This document shows positions 5,728 to 10,834 of a stretch of 10,834 nucleotides of DNA, piece after piece. Position numbers and translations under genes: made by a program. How positions within the stretch are numbered: position 1 is the first letter of the stretch; each line of letters begins with the position of its first letter. A model generated the notes under the pieces. It worked only from the letters and a program-made list of their open reading frames with translations. It was not told the origin of the DNA and ran no database searches. This stretch comes from JAZDEL01 sp043820655 (GTDB taxonomy: Archaea > Iainarchaeota > Iainarchaeia > Iainarchaeales > JAZDEL01). The stretch is from contig JBDRDO010000003.1 of the NCBI GenBank assembly GCA_043820655.1, positions 1 through 10,834 on the forward strand, in the 5' to 3' direction.

Positions 5728-5947
5728 ACTCAAGCCTATTTCTCCTGAAAAGCTGGCAAAAATTGCAGTTAGGCTCGGCTTCAGGTTCCTGAGAAAGAAA
5801 GGCAGCCATTCAACATTTGCAAATTCTGAAGGAATGATTGTTGTAATACCGATGCATTCGGGCAGGAAAATTGACGGCGGCCTGCTGCTGAAAATAATAA
5901 AAAAGGACTTCAGGATAACGAGAGAAGACTTTGAGAAACTGATTTGA
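5720..5947 (+). CDS. hicA: HicA family mRNA interferase toxin
   Basis: A 75-residue HicA toxin with the small dsRBD-like fold. The motifs are GFRFLRKKGSHSTFAN with the catalytic histidine H30 in G-S-H, VVIPMHSGRKIDGGLL (about 41-56), then LLKIIKKDFRITREDF at the C-terminus. The family cleaves mRNA independently of the ribosome when HicB is lost, and halts translation. It overlaps hicB by 8 bases and is presumably translated by re-initiation. All expected motifs are intact, so the toxin looks functional. Its stop is 6 bases from the convergent beta-CASP nuclease stop. Why the module sits here (stress response, mobile element stabilisation or defence) is not evident; no integrase or transposase is nearby. 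Confidence 0.9.
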   Translation: MPKLKPISPEKLAKIAVRLGFRFLRKKGSHSTFANSEGMIVVIPMHSGRKIDGGLLLKIIKKDFRITREDFEKLI

Positions 5948-5953
5948 GCATAA

Positions 5954-6961
5954 TCAGAACCCGAATTCCGCAAGTGTCCTCTGCCCCGCATCCTCCAGAG
6001 GGCGGGCAGGAATTCCAAGTTTGCGCTGCACTGAATTTGCAAACTCGCGCGCAAAGCCGTGCTGTGTGAGGACAAGTTTTGGTTCGGATTCGCGGACGTA
6101 ATGCAGCAATTGCTCAAAATCAGCATGGTCACTAAGCGGAAATGTTTTGTGCCTCCGCCCCGACCAGCCGGTTGCTATTGCGGTTTCAACCCTGCGGTTC
6201 AGCTGCATGGAAAGCGCATGGATGAGGTCATCGCTGATTAAGTGAGGGGGCATTATCAGGACATCCGAACCGTTAAGCCCTTCGCCGAGCGATGTGTATT
6301 GCCCCAACTTCGCGCCGTGTTTTTGATAAACATCATTCTGCTCAAAAATGCGCGGATGCACAACAGGGGAAATGCCGCAGAATTCATTTAGGATTTTTGT
6401 GAGCTCCTGTGATTTTCCGGTTGAGTAACCTCCGAGAACAACAAAGTGCCTGCGCTTTTGTGATGTTGCGTGATTGACCCATCTTATAATGTCCTCGTAA
6501 ACATCCTCGCGCTCGGGGAATTTATAGCGCGGCAGGCCAAATGTGCTTTCAACAACAAGCACATCCGCGTGCAGGATTTCCGCGGGCGGGAATAAAATGC
6601 TCTGCTGAAGGTTGAAGTCAGAGGTTACCGCGGCGGTTGCCGCGCCCGAGCGCGCGAGAACCTGAGCAGAGCCAAGTATATGCCCCGAAGGGTGCAGGGA
6701 AATGTCAAACCCCGAAAGAGTTGTTTTCCTGCCGAATTTCCGCGTGATGATTTTCGCGGTTTTTGGAATTTTTTTGTGTTTCGGGCTTTTCACCAAATCG
6801 GCGGTTTCATGGGTCATTAAGTATGTGTTGCCCCCGCAGATGCGCGCGTGGTCGGAATGCGCGTGCGTTACTATTGCGTTTGCATGCTTTATGCCGTTTG
6901 CGTCAATGTGAAGCCTTGAACGCCCGCGCAGGCAGATGCCTGCATCCTCAAAAACCTGCAT
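5954..6961 (-). CDS. MBL-fold/beta-CASP nuclease (COG1236-like mRNA 3'-end processing or ligase-associated exonuclease family)
   Basis: A 335-residue metallo-beta-lactamase protein with a beta-CASP domain. Metal-binding motif 2 is THAHSDHA (H33, H35, D37, H38). Motif 3 is H94 in SGHILGSAQ and motif 4 is D115 in VTSDFN. Beta-CASP motif A is E138 in VVESTFG. The last two motifs are H279 in PLSDHADF and H301 in TQHG. All metal ligands are present, so activity as a nuclease on RNA or DNA is expected. It lacks the KH domains of archaeal aCPSF1 and is shorter than the aCPSF group. Its size fits the short COG1236 proteins annotated as mRNA 3'-end processing factor or ligase-associated DNA exonuclease; which substrate applies cannot be decided here. 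A TATA element about 25 bases before the ATG suggests a leaderless transcript. Confidence 0.9.
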   Translation of the reverse strand: MQVFEDAGICLRGRSRLHIDANGIKHANAIVTHAHSDHARICGGNTYLMTHETADLVKSPKHKKIPKTAKIITRKFGRKTTLSGFDISLHPSGHILGSAQVLARSGAATAAVTSDFNLQQSILFPPAEILHADVLVVESTFGLPRYKFPEREDVYEDIIRWVNHATSQKRRHFVVLGGYSTGKSQELTKILNEFCGISPVVHPRIFEQNDVYQKHGAKLGQYTSLGEGLNGSDVLIMPPHLISDDLIHALSMQLNRRVETAIATGWSGRRHKTFPLSDHADFEQLLHYVRESEPKLVLTQHGFAREFANSVQRKLGIPARPLEDAGQRTLAEFGF

Positions 6962-6981
6962 TATAGGAGTAGAACCTAAGG

Positions 6982-6993
6982 AATATAAATAAG
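6982..6993. promoter_or_regulatory. Shared TATA element for two divergent genes
   Basis: The near-symmetric AATATAAATAAG contains TATAAATA on the plus strand and TTTATATT on the minus strand. On the minus strand it is about 25 bases from the beta-CASP nuclease ATG (leaderless). On the plus strand it predicts a start near 7012, giving the coiled-coil gene a leader of about 30 bases. No other good TATA box is seen between the genes. Confidence 0.5.
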
Positions 6994-7041
6994 TAAGCCC
7001 TATTGTTATTGGAACTGCATTATTTGGGGAAAGGCGTTAAT

Positions 7042-8079
7042 ATGGCTGAAACACTGGTGCTTTGCGGTAAGGTGCTTGATTCCATTGAGGAACTTAATTC
7101 AGGCATGAATGAAAAGCAGTGGGGCGAATATGACAGAACCCCTTTTGTCCACAGCCTGAAAAAGGCAATAGGCGAACTTGAGGGAATTGAATCGCTTGTT
7201 GCTATGCTGAATTCATCCTTTGAACGCGAGGGCAGGGAGGGGCCTGACACTGAAGAATACCTCGGGGAAATGAAGGCACTTATAACACTGCTTAAAAGAA
7301 ACAGGGAGCTGGAGGACGGCAAGCGCACAAAGAGCGAGGACGGCGTGCCTGAACTTTACTCTTCACTTGAACAGAAAGTCCTTGGCATGCTGCTTAAGAC
7401 AAGGCACCTTGTTGAAAGGGCGGAACTTGCGGGGAGAAAGGGCGATGCAAAGCATTACGCAGGGCGTTCAGCGCACAGGAATGTCCTTGAACTGCTTGAA
7501 AGAAAAGAAACCGAACTGCAGAAGGTTAAGGAAAGTTATGAACAGCTGAGGAACAGGAGCTTTATGGGCGTACTGGAGGAGCATACAAGCGCGGACATTG
7601 AAAAGGAAATGAATGACCTTGCACGCGGTTTGGAAAGTGCGGGCAGTTACATAAGCGTGAGGATTGATGCGCAGAAAAAGCAGATGGATGCATTGTCACG
7701 CGGCTACGATGAAATGGAGCAGAAGCTCAGGTCAATGGAGGAGATTAATTCACAGCACATGGTAAAGGCATCTGAATTAACGCTTGCGCTGAAAAAGGAG
7801 CGGGATTATGCAAAGAAGGTTCTGCTTGACACCGAGCATGAGACTTTGAAATTAAGGAACACATATTCAAGGGAACTGCTTTCGCTTGAGGGGGAGAAGC
7901 AGAGGGCGCGCGAGGATGCAAAGGAGAAATCTGCGGAAAGGGTTTCATCGCTTGAGCGCGAGCTTATTGAAAAGTCGGCAATGCTGAAAAGGCTGGAGGC
8001 AATCCTGCACGAAAGGGAATTGCAGGTCTCCTCGCTTCAGAATAAGGTGAAGCAAAAGGCAAAAAAGAAAAAGGGCTAA
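7042..8079 (+). CDS. Coiled-coil protein of unknown function
   Basis: A 345-residue hydrophilic, charged protein that I do not recognise. The first part (1-95) looks like a compact helical domain with heptad-like leucines (VLDSIEELNSGM, LVAML, LITLLKRN). Residues 105-170 form helices with an LERKETELQKVKESYEQL run, and 185-335 read as a long coiled coil rich in Glu, Lys and Leu. The C-terminus ends in a lysine cluster (KVKQKAKKKKG) that could contact nucleic acid or membrane. No transmembrane segment, signal peptide or catalytic motif is visible. The ATG at 7042 follows a purine-rich GGGGAAAGGCG stretch (7026-7036); an upstream TTG frame is rejected. A structural or chromosome-associated role is possible but unsupported. 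It converges with the membrane-anchored protein gene at 8094, with a 14-base gap. Confidence 0.85.
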   Translation: MAETLVLCGKVLDSIEELNSGMNEKQWGEYDRTPFVHSLKKAIGELEGIESLVAMLNSSFEREGREGPDTEEYLGEMKALITLLKRNRELEDGKRTKSEDGVPELYSSLEQKVLGMLLKTRHLVERAELAGRKGDAKHYAGRSAHRNVLELLERKETELQKVKESYEQLRNRSFMGVLEEHTSADIEKEMNDLARGLESAGSYISVRIDAQKKQMDALSRGYDEMEQKLRSMEEINSQHMVKASELTLALKKERDYAKKVLLDTEHETLKLRNTYSRELLSLEGEKQRAREDAKEKSAERVSSLERELIEKSAMLKRLEAILHERELQVSSLQNKVKQKAKKKKG

Positions 8080-8093
8080 TTTTCAACGCGGAC

Positions 8094-8516
8094 TTATTCC
8101 ACATCAATCCAGAACCACAGGCTCTGCGGTGCTGGCGACTTGGTATTGTCGGGCGTAACCTCAACAGTGACCCTGTTTGTGCCGCCCCTTTCAATTGCAA
8201 TTGATTCTGAAACTTCCTTTTCCCCCATCGGGCCGAGGCTTATGAATCCTGTTGCTTTAGTAGTGCCCTCGGCACTAACTGAATAAGAGTATGTGCCTGT
8301 TGCTGTGCCGCTGTTTTTAACCGTGAATGCAATGGGCATGTTTTCCCCCGCCTTTGCAACGGAAGGGATGTCCTCCATCCAAATCTCCGTAAATGCCCCT
8401 GTTTCACTGTCAAGGGAGAATGTGTAAATGAACGCAATTGCTGAAAGTATGAGGATTCCTAGGAGAACCATAAGGAACTTTCCTTCAAACTGCTCTTCCT
8501 TTGCTTCCTTTGCCAT
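8094..8516 (-). CDS. Membrane-anchored protein with Ig-like (CARDB/DUF1616-type) domain
   Basis: A 140-residue protein. After a short charged cytoplasmic stretch (1-13), residues 14-33 form one transmembrane helix (FLMVLLGILILSAIAFIYTF). The rest should face outside as a beta-sandwich. The pattern TEIWMEDIPSVAKAGENMPI followed by FTVKNSGTATGTYSYSV, LGPMGEKEVSESI and a closing LWFWIDV resembles the Ig-like domains (CARDB, or the C-terminal part of DUF1616 proteins) found in archaeal surface proteins. This is recognised by motif style only. A TATA-like TTTAAAAA (8540-8547) and an AGGGGT ribosome site lie upstream. It is divergent from another membrane-anchored protein at 8635, so the two may share a cell-envelope role (inference). 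Confidence 0.75.
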   Translation of the reverse strand: MAKEAKEEQFEGKFLMVLLGILILSAIAFIYTFSLDSETGAFTEIWMEDIPSVAKAGENMPIAFTVKNSGTATGTYSYSVSAEGTTKATGFISLGPMGEKEVSESIAIERGGTNRVTVEVTPDNTKSPAPQSLWFWIDVE

Positions 8517-8603
8517 ATAAACTACCCCTAGGGAAAGTATTTTTAAAGTGCGTTTTGGCGGTTTTCGGCCATTTTGCGGGCTTTCGGGGAGAATTAAGGC
8601 ATA

Positions 8604-8611
8604 TTTATATA
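8604..8611 (+). promoter_or_regulatory. TATA box of the 8635 gene
   Basis: TTTATATA is centred about 27 bases before the ATG at 8635 and there is no ribosome site between them. This supports both the chosen start and a leaderless transcript. Confidence 0.6.
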
Positions 8612-8634
8612 TCAGAAAACCTCATGTGTTATTA

Positions 8635-9261
8635 ATGGACCTTACAATTCCGACTGAGATTGCCGCTGCGGTTCTGATTTTCTTTATTGTAAGCCCGGCA
8701 TTTACAATTGCCGAACACATAGGGGATATTTTTGATGTTCAGCCGGCGGATATTGGGGGCGATGAGGGCACGGCAATAAACATCGCAGGCATTACTGTTG
8801 AGGGGAAAGTGGCAAAAAAGCTTGTTGATATTTACTCATATGAATCAAAATGCACCGCCGCGGAATTAAAGGGGCATATCGGGGTTTTGGGTATGCTTTC
8901 CCCGGTAACTGGAATGGACATTCGGCCTGTTGATCTGGGCGGGGCGGGGGAAATAATTTCAGATTCAGGGAAATGCGTGCCGTCAATTGAAAGGTCTGTT
9001 TCAAAAAAATCAGGGCAGGTTTACACTGTTTCATATCTCGCGGTTTTCCCGGAAAAATGCCCCCTGCCCGGGAAGGAAATAGCCCTGGAGATTGAGTCAG
9101 ACCTTAAAAGCATGCGGGCGGAAACAAAAAAGGGTAAAATTCCGGAACCACAGAGAAGCACCCTGAATGCAAACCTCTCCGCAATAGACGGCTTCGGCAA
9201 CTGCAAACAGGAAATAATATACAAACTTGTTCTTGATTCGGGATTTCTTTCAAGGGGATGA
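8635..9261 (+). CDS. Signal-anchored four-cysteine protein of unknown function
   Basis: A 208-residue protein without a recognised family. Residues 8-26 are hydrophobic (IAAAVLIFFIVSPAFTIA) and can serve as a signal anchor or cleavable signal. The remaining part, probably outside the membrane, is mixed alpha/beta. It has four cysteines (C73, C114, C142, C190), an even number that would allow two disulfides. Repeated short strands (INIAGITVEGKVAKKLVDIY, YTVSYLAVFPEKCPL, EIIYKLVLDSGF) suggest a small beta-rich fold. The ATG at 8635 is chosen because the hydrophobic segment follows at once and a TATA box is correctly spaced; a longer frame from 8548 has no support. It is divergent from the small Ig-like membrane protein and ends at the two-hairpin repeat copy B. 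A pseudopilin-like or envelope function is speculative. Confidence 0.75.
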   Translation: MDLTIPTEIAAAVLIFFIVSPAFTIAEHIGDIFDVQPADIGGDEGTAINIAGITVEGKVAKKLVDIYSYESKCTAAELKGHIGVLGMLSPVTGMDIRPVDLGGAGEIISDSGKCVPSIERSVSKKSGQVYTVSYLAVFPEKCPLPGKEIALEIESDLKSMRAETKKGKIPEPQRSTLNANLSAIDGFGNCKQEIIYKLVLDSGFLSRG

Positions 9262-9262
9262 C

Positions 9263-9320
9263 ACAGACCGCCGAAGGCGGCTGTTCTTTTCGCTAACCTT
9301 TTCTTCTTAAGAAAAGGTTA
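9263..9320 (+). repeat. tRNA-associated two-hairpin repeat, copy B
   Basis: First hairpin: ACAG, one bulged base, CCGCC, loop GAA, GGCGG, CTGT (9263-9284). The linker TCTTTTCGC follows, then a 12-base-pair hairpin TAACCTTTTCTT-CTT-AAGAAAAGGTTA (9294-9320). It lies between the end of the plus-strand gene at 9261 and the 3' end of the minus-strand tRNA-Thr, where a bidirectional terminator would be useful. The core matches copy A at 3039-3075. Confidence 0.75.
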
Positions 9321-9407
9321 AGCCAGAGGAGGGAATTGAACCCTCAACCTTTCGCTTACCCGGGGAGGAATTACGAGGCGAATGCTCTACCATTGAGCTA
9401 CTCTGGC
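9321..9407 (-). tRNA. tRNA-Thr (anticodon CGU) with a 15-base intron
   Basis: The 87-base gene gives a 72-base mature tRNA. The acceptor stem GCCAGAG/CTCTGGC has 7 pairs, the D stem is GCTC/GAGC, the anticodon stem TTCGC/GCGAA has 5 pairs, and the T arm is GAGGG-TTCAATT-CCCTC. Discriminator T is at 9321 and CCA is not encoded. The anticodon loop, CTCGTA then A, is interrupted by 15 bases (9357-9371) between positions 37 and 38, the canonical archaeal intron site. The anticodon CGT is at 9373-9375 and reads ACG. G1-C72, C2-G71 and U73 fit threonine identity. Leader and trailer are complementary (see findings). A weak TATA-like element may lie at 9424-9435. Confidence 0.93.
9357..9371 (-). other. 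tRNA-Thr intron with bulge-helix-bulge-like splice site
   Basis: The intron reads ATTCCTCCCCGGGTA on the minus strand. The exon bases CUCG (9374-9377) can pair with the intron bases CGGG (9359-9362), giving four pairs with one U-G. On each side there is a three-base UAA bulge (9371-9373 and 9356-9358), and cutting after the second base of each bulge gives exactly the 37/38 junction. The inner helix is missing: eight loop bases (9363-9370) close the structure. The site would be cut by the archaeal tRNA splicing endonuclease. Confidence 0.85.
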
Positions 9408-9408
9408 A

Positions 9409-9465
9409 CAACCTTTTCGAGCGTATTTCAAAACCCCTAGTTTTGAATTCACTTTCAAAAGGTTG
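9409..9465 (-). repeat. Nested inverted repeats upstream of tRNA-Thr
   Basis: Outer arms CAACCTTTT (9409-9417) and AAAAGGTTG (9457-9465) enclose inner arms TTCAAAAC (9427-9434) and GTTTTGAA (9440-9447). Both pairs are perfect. The element lies between the MFS gene stop and the tRNA-Thr 5' end, so it could terminate the MFS transcript or belong to the tRNA promoter region; its outer arm reuses the stem sequence of repeat copy B. Confidence 0.55.
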
Positions 9466-9518
9466 ACGAAAAATGCGTCCCAGGTACGGGAGAATTAGGG
9501 CATAAAAACTATTTTAAT

Positions 9519-10649
9519 TCATCGGTTTTTGAGGAAAAGCAGTGCAAGGAAAGCCGCCAGTATTTCAAGCAGCCCTGAGACATACAGCGGGAAAGCGTAT
9601 CCCATTGAGGCGCCAAGCGCGCCGAAAACAACAGCCCCTGCAAACTGCCCAAGTATCATCGTATTCATAACAAATCCCGAGGTTCCGCCGCGCCTTTCAA
9701 TGCTGAAAATCCGCGAAATAAGAACGAATGACAGGACTATTACCATTGCATCCCCGATTTCATGCAGGATGCGCATAAGGAAAGAAAACTCAAGCACAGG
9801 AAAGGTCATAAGTATGTGCGTTGCCCCCGAGAGCAGCAGGCCGAATATAAGCATTTTTTTGAGGTTTCTGCCCGAGTCCGCGGCTTTCCCTGTAAAATAT
9901 GCTGAAAATGCAAGGAATATCACGGGTATGGACATGTAAAGCCCTGTCTGGAAAAGATTAAGGTTTAGCACTGTTTCAAGGAATGGGGCATAGGATGTAA
10001 TCTCGGCACCCCAGTGCAGAGTGTATAGGAACAAAACAACGAGGAAAAACAATACCTCCCCTTTGAGGAGTTCTCCTCTGTATTCAATAACAGGAAACCT
10101 GTCCCTTCTCCCTTCCCCTGCAAAGAAAGAAAGAACCGCAATAAGCGCAAACACAACTGCTGACAGAAGGAACACCGCACTGAACTCCATGAACATCAGC
10201 ATAAATCCCCCTGCAAAGAATCCTGCCGCAACTCCGAAATGCTCCCACATATTCAGTTTCCCGAATAAGATGCCCGCCTTCTTTTCAATGTCGCTCTTGA
10301 ACAGGATGTTGTTTATTGAAACCCGTGCAATGTTAAGACCAAGCCCGCCAAGGAAAAAGAAAAACACCAGTTCCCAGAAGCCGGTGAATAAGTAGAGGCC
10401 TGTGTAAAATGCCGCGGTTAGGAGGAAGCCGAAAACTAACGGCCTTGAGGTTCCGAACCTGTCGTTAAGCATTCCCGCGGGGAAGGATGCAAAGAGCGCG
10501 GTTAATGTAAGTAGTGAAAGCAGCACGCCTATCTCGAGCCCTGAAAAGCCGGTGCTTATTAAGTAGAGTGAAAGATAGAACCAGGTAAAACTCATGGCAA
10601 GGTCCTTGGTAAAGGCAAGGGCATTTGCTACACGGAATTTGCTTGCCAT
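9519..10649 (-). CDS. Major facilitator superfamily transporter
   Basis: A 376-residue polytopic membrane protein with about twelve hydrophobic segments (roughly 10-33, 38-58, 70-88, 93-109, 133-153, 157-175, 197-217, 232-254, 266-283, 288-308, 326-348, 353-374). Between segments 2 and 3 it has AGMLNDRFGTSRP (58-70), the loop motif A (G-x-x-x-D-R-x-G-R/S-R) of MFS carriers, and a weaker GKAADSGRNLKK occurs at the matching place in the second half (254-265). The middle loop (178-196) is charged and cytoplasmic. Substrate cannot be inferred; drug or metabolite export by proton antiport is common for the family. It starts 19 bases after the glycyl-tRNA synthetase stop and is probably read from the same transcript, since no strong ribosome site or TATA box is seen before it. 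Confidence 0.9.
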   Translation of the reverse strand: MASKFRVANALAFTKDLAMSFTWFYLSLYLISTGFSGLEIGVLLSLLTLTALFASFPAGMLNDRFGTSRPLVFGFLLTAAFYTGLYLFTGFWELVFFFFLGGLGLNIARVSINNILFKSDIEKKAGILFGKLNMWEHFGVAAGFFAGGFMLMFMEFSAVFLLSAVVFALIAVLSFFAGEGRRDRFPVIEYRGELLKGEVLFFLVVLFLYTLHWGAEITSYAPFLETVLNLNLFQTGLYMSIPVIFLAFSAYFTGKAADSGRNLKKMLIFGLLLSGATHILMTFPVLEFSFLMRILHEIGDAMVIVLSFVLISRIFSIERRGGTSGFVMNTMILGQFAGAVVFGALGASMGYAFPLYVSGLLEILAAFLALLFLKNR

Positions 10650-10668
10650 GTGGGAATCAGTTTCCTGC

Positions 10669-10834
10669 CTAGGGCATCTTCCAGAGGATTTGCGGAAGTT
10701 CCTTTATTTTCACGCGCCTCTGCTTCATGCTGTTGCGCTCGCGCAAGGTAACAGTGCCTTTTGTTTTTCCCTTCATTGCTTCGTAATCAACTGTAATTGC
10801 GAAGGGAACTCCAACCTCATCAACGCGCGCATAA
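10669..10834 (-). CDS. glyS: Glycyl-tRNA synthetase, C-terminal end (partial)
   Basis: The 3' end of a gene that enters from the right edge; 55 codons are visible. The peptide contains YARVDEVGVPFAITVDYEA, then GTVTLRERNSMKQRRVKI, and ends LPQILWKMP followed by TAG. This is the end of the class II anticodon-binding domain as found in archaeal/eukaryotic-type (alpha2) glycyl-tRNA synthetase, where DE-x-GVPFA-T-V and T-V-T-LRERDS are conserved. Other class IIa synthetases share the fold but match this wording less well. The enzyme charges tRNA-Gly in the cytoplasm. The MFS transporter gene follows 19 bases downstream. Confidence 0.88.
   Translation of the reverse strand, partial: YARVDEVGVPFAITVDYEAMKGKTKGTVTLRERNSMKQRRVKIKELPQILWKMP

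Noticed and set aside
5257..6132. Minus-strand frame of 291 codons across hicBA
   Set aside because: It overlaps hicB, hicA and the ends of two other convincing genes, and the translation has no recognisable domain.
9321..9407. tRNA-Thr as a broken pseudogene because of extra bases in the anticodon arm
   Set aside because: Removing 15 bases at 37/38 restores every stem, and the junctions fold as a splice site, so an intron is the simpler explanation.
9529..9939. Plus-strand frame opposite the MFS transporter
   Set aside because: It is antisense to a clear membrane protein gene and shows no independent start signal or domain.

Overview
The window looks like a compact archaeal chromosome segment. 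The evidence is: TATA-box elements (TTTAAATA, TTTATATA type) about 25-30 bases upstream of several start codons that lack a Shine-Dalgarno sequence (leaderless genes); two tRNA genes without encoded CCA, one of them carrying a very short intron at position 37/38 that folds into a bulge-helix-bulge-like site; and archaeal-type families (Lrp/AsnC regulator, COG1236-like beta-CASP nuclease, LemA/HtpX pair). A small-genome anaerobic or microaerobic lineage such as a DPANN archaeon would fit, but the lineage cannot be fixed from the sequence alone.

Layout. Positions 1-648 (minus): an oxidative-stress operon, rubrerythrin followed by the start of a rubredoxin-like protein. Divergent from it is an Lrp/AsnC regulator (786-1217, plus); the region between them holds a symmetric TATA palindrome flanked by an inverted repeat, a natural operator candidate. 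Next come malate dehydrogenase (1261-2190) and an XTP/dITP diphosphatase (2207-2791), then tRNA-Leu(CAG) at 2850-2933. A 228-base non-coding stretch rich in hairpins follows, then lemA-htpX (3162-4673). Convergent to htpX, with a 3-base gap, is a MagIII/MpgII-like DNA glycosylase with a 4Fe-4S motif (minus, to 5390). A HicBA toxin-antitoxin pair (5506-5947) ends 6 bases from a convergent MBL/beta-CASP nuclease (minus, 5954-6961). A palindromic TATA element separates that gene from a divergent coiled-coil protein of unknown function (7042-8079). Two small membrane-anchored proteins with predicted extracytoplasmic domains follow as a divergent pair (8094-8516 minus, 8635-9261 plus). Then come a two-hairpin repeat, the intron-containing tRNA-Thr(CGU) (minus, 9321-9407), nested inverted repeats, an MFS transporter (minus, 9519-10649) and the 3' end of the glycyl-tRNA synthetase gene (minus, 10669 to the window end).

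The most interesting unexplained signal is a two-hairpin module present twice, once downstream of each tRNA gene (about 3016-3075 and 9263-9320). A 37-base core is nearly identical in the two copies, and the first stem differs by paired, compensatory changes. Around tRNA-Thr the same stem sequence recurs so that leader and trailer of the precursor can pair, in competition with the repeat hairpin. No CRISPR array, insertion sequence or transposase was seen. No stretch longer than 300 bases lacks a gene.
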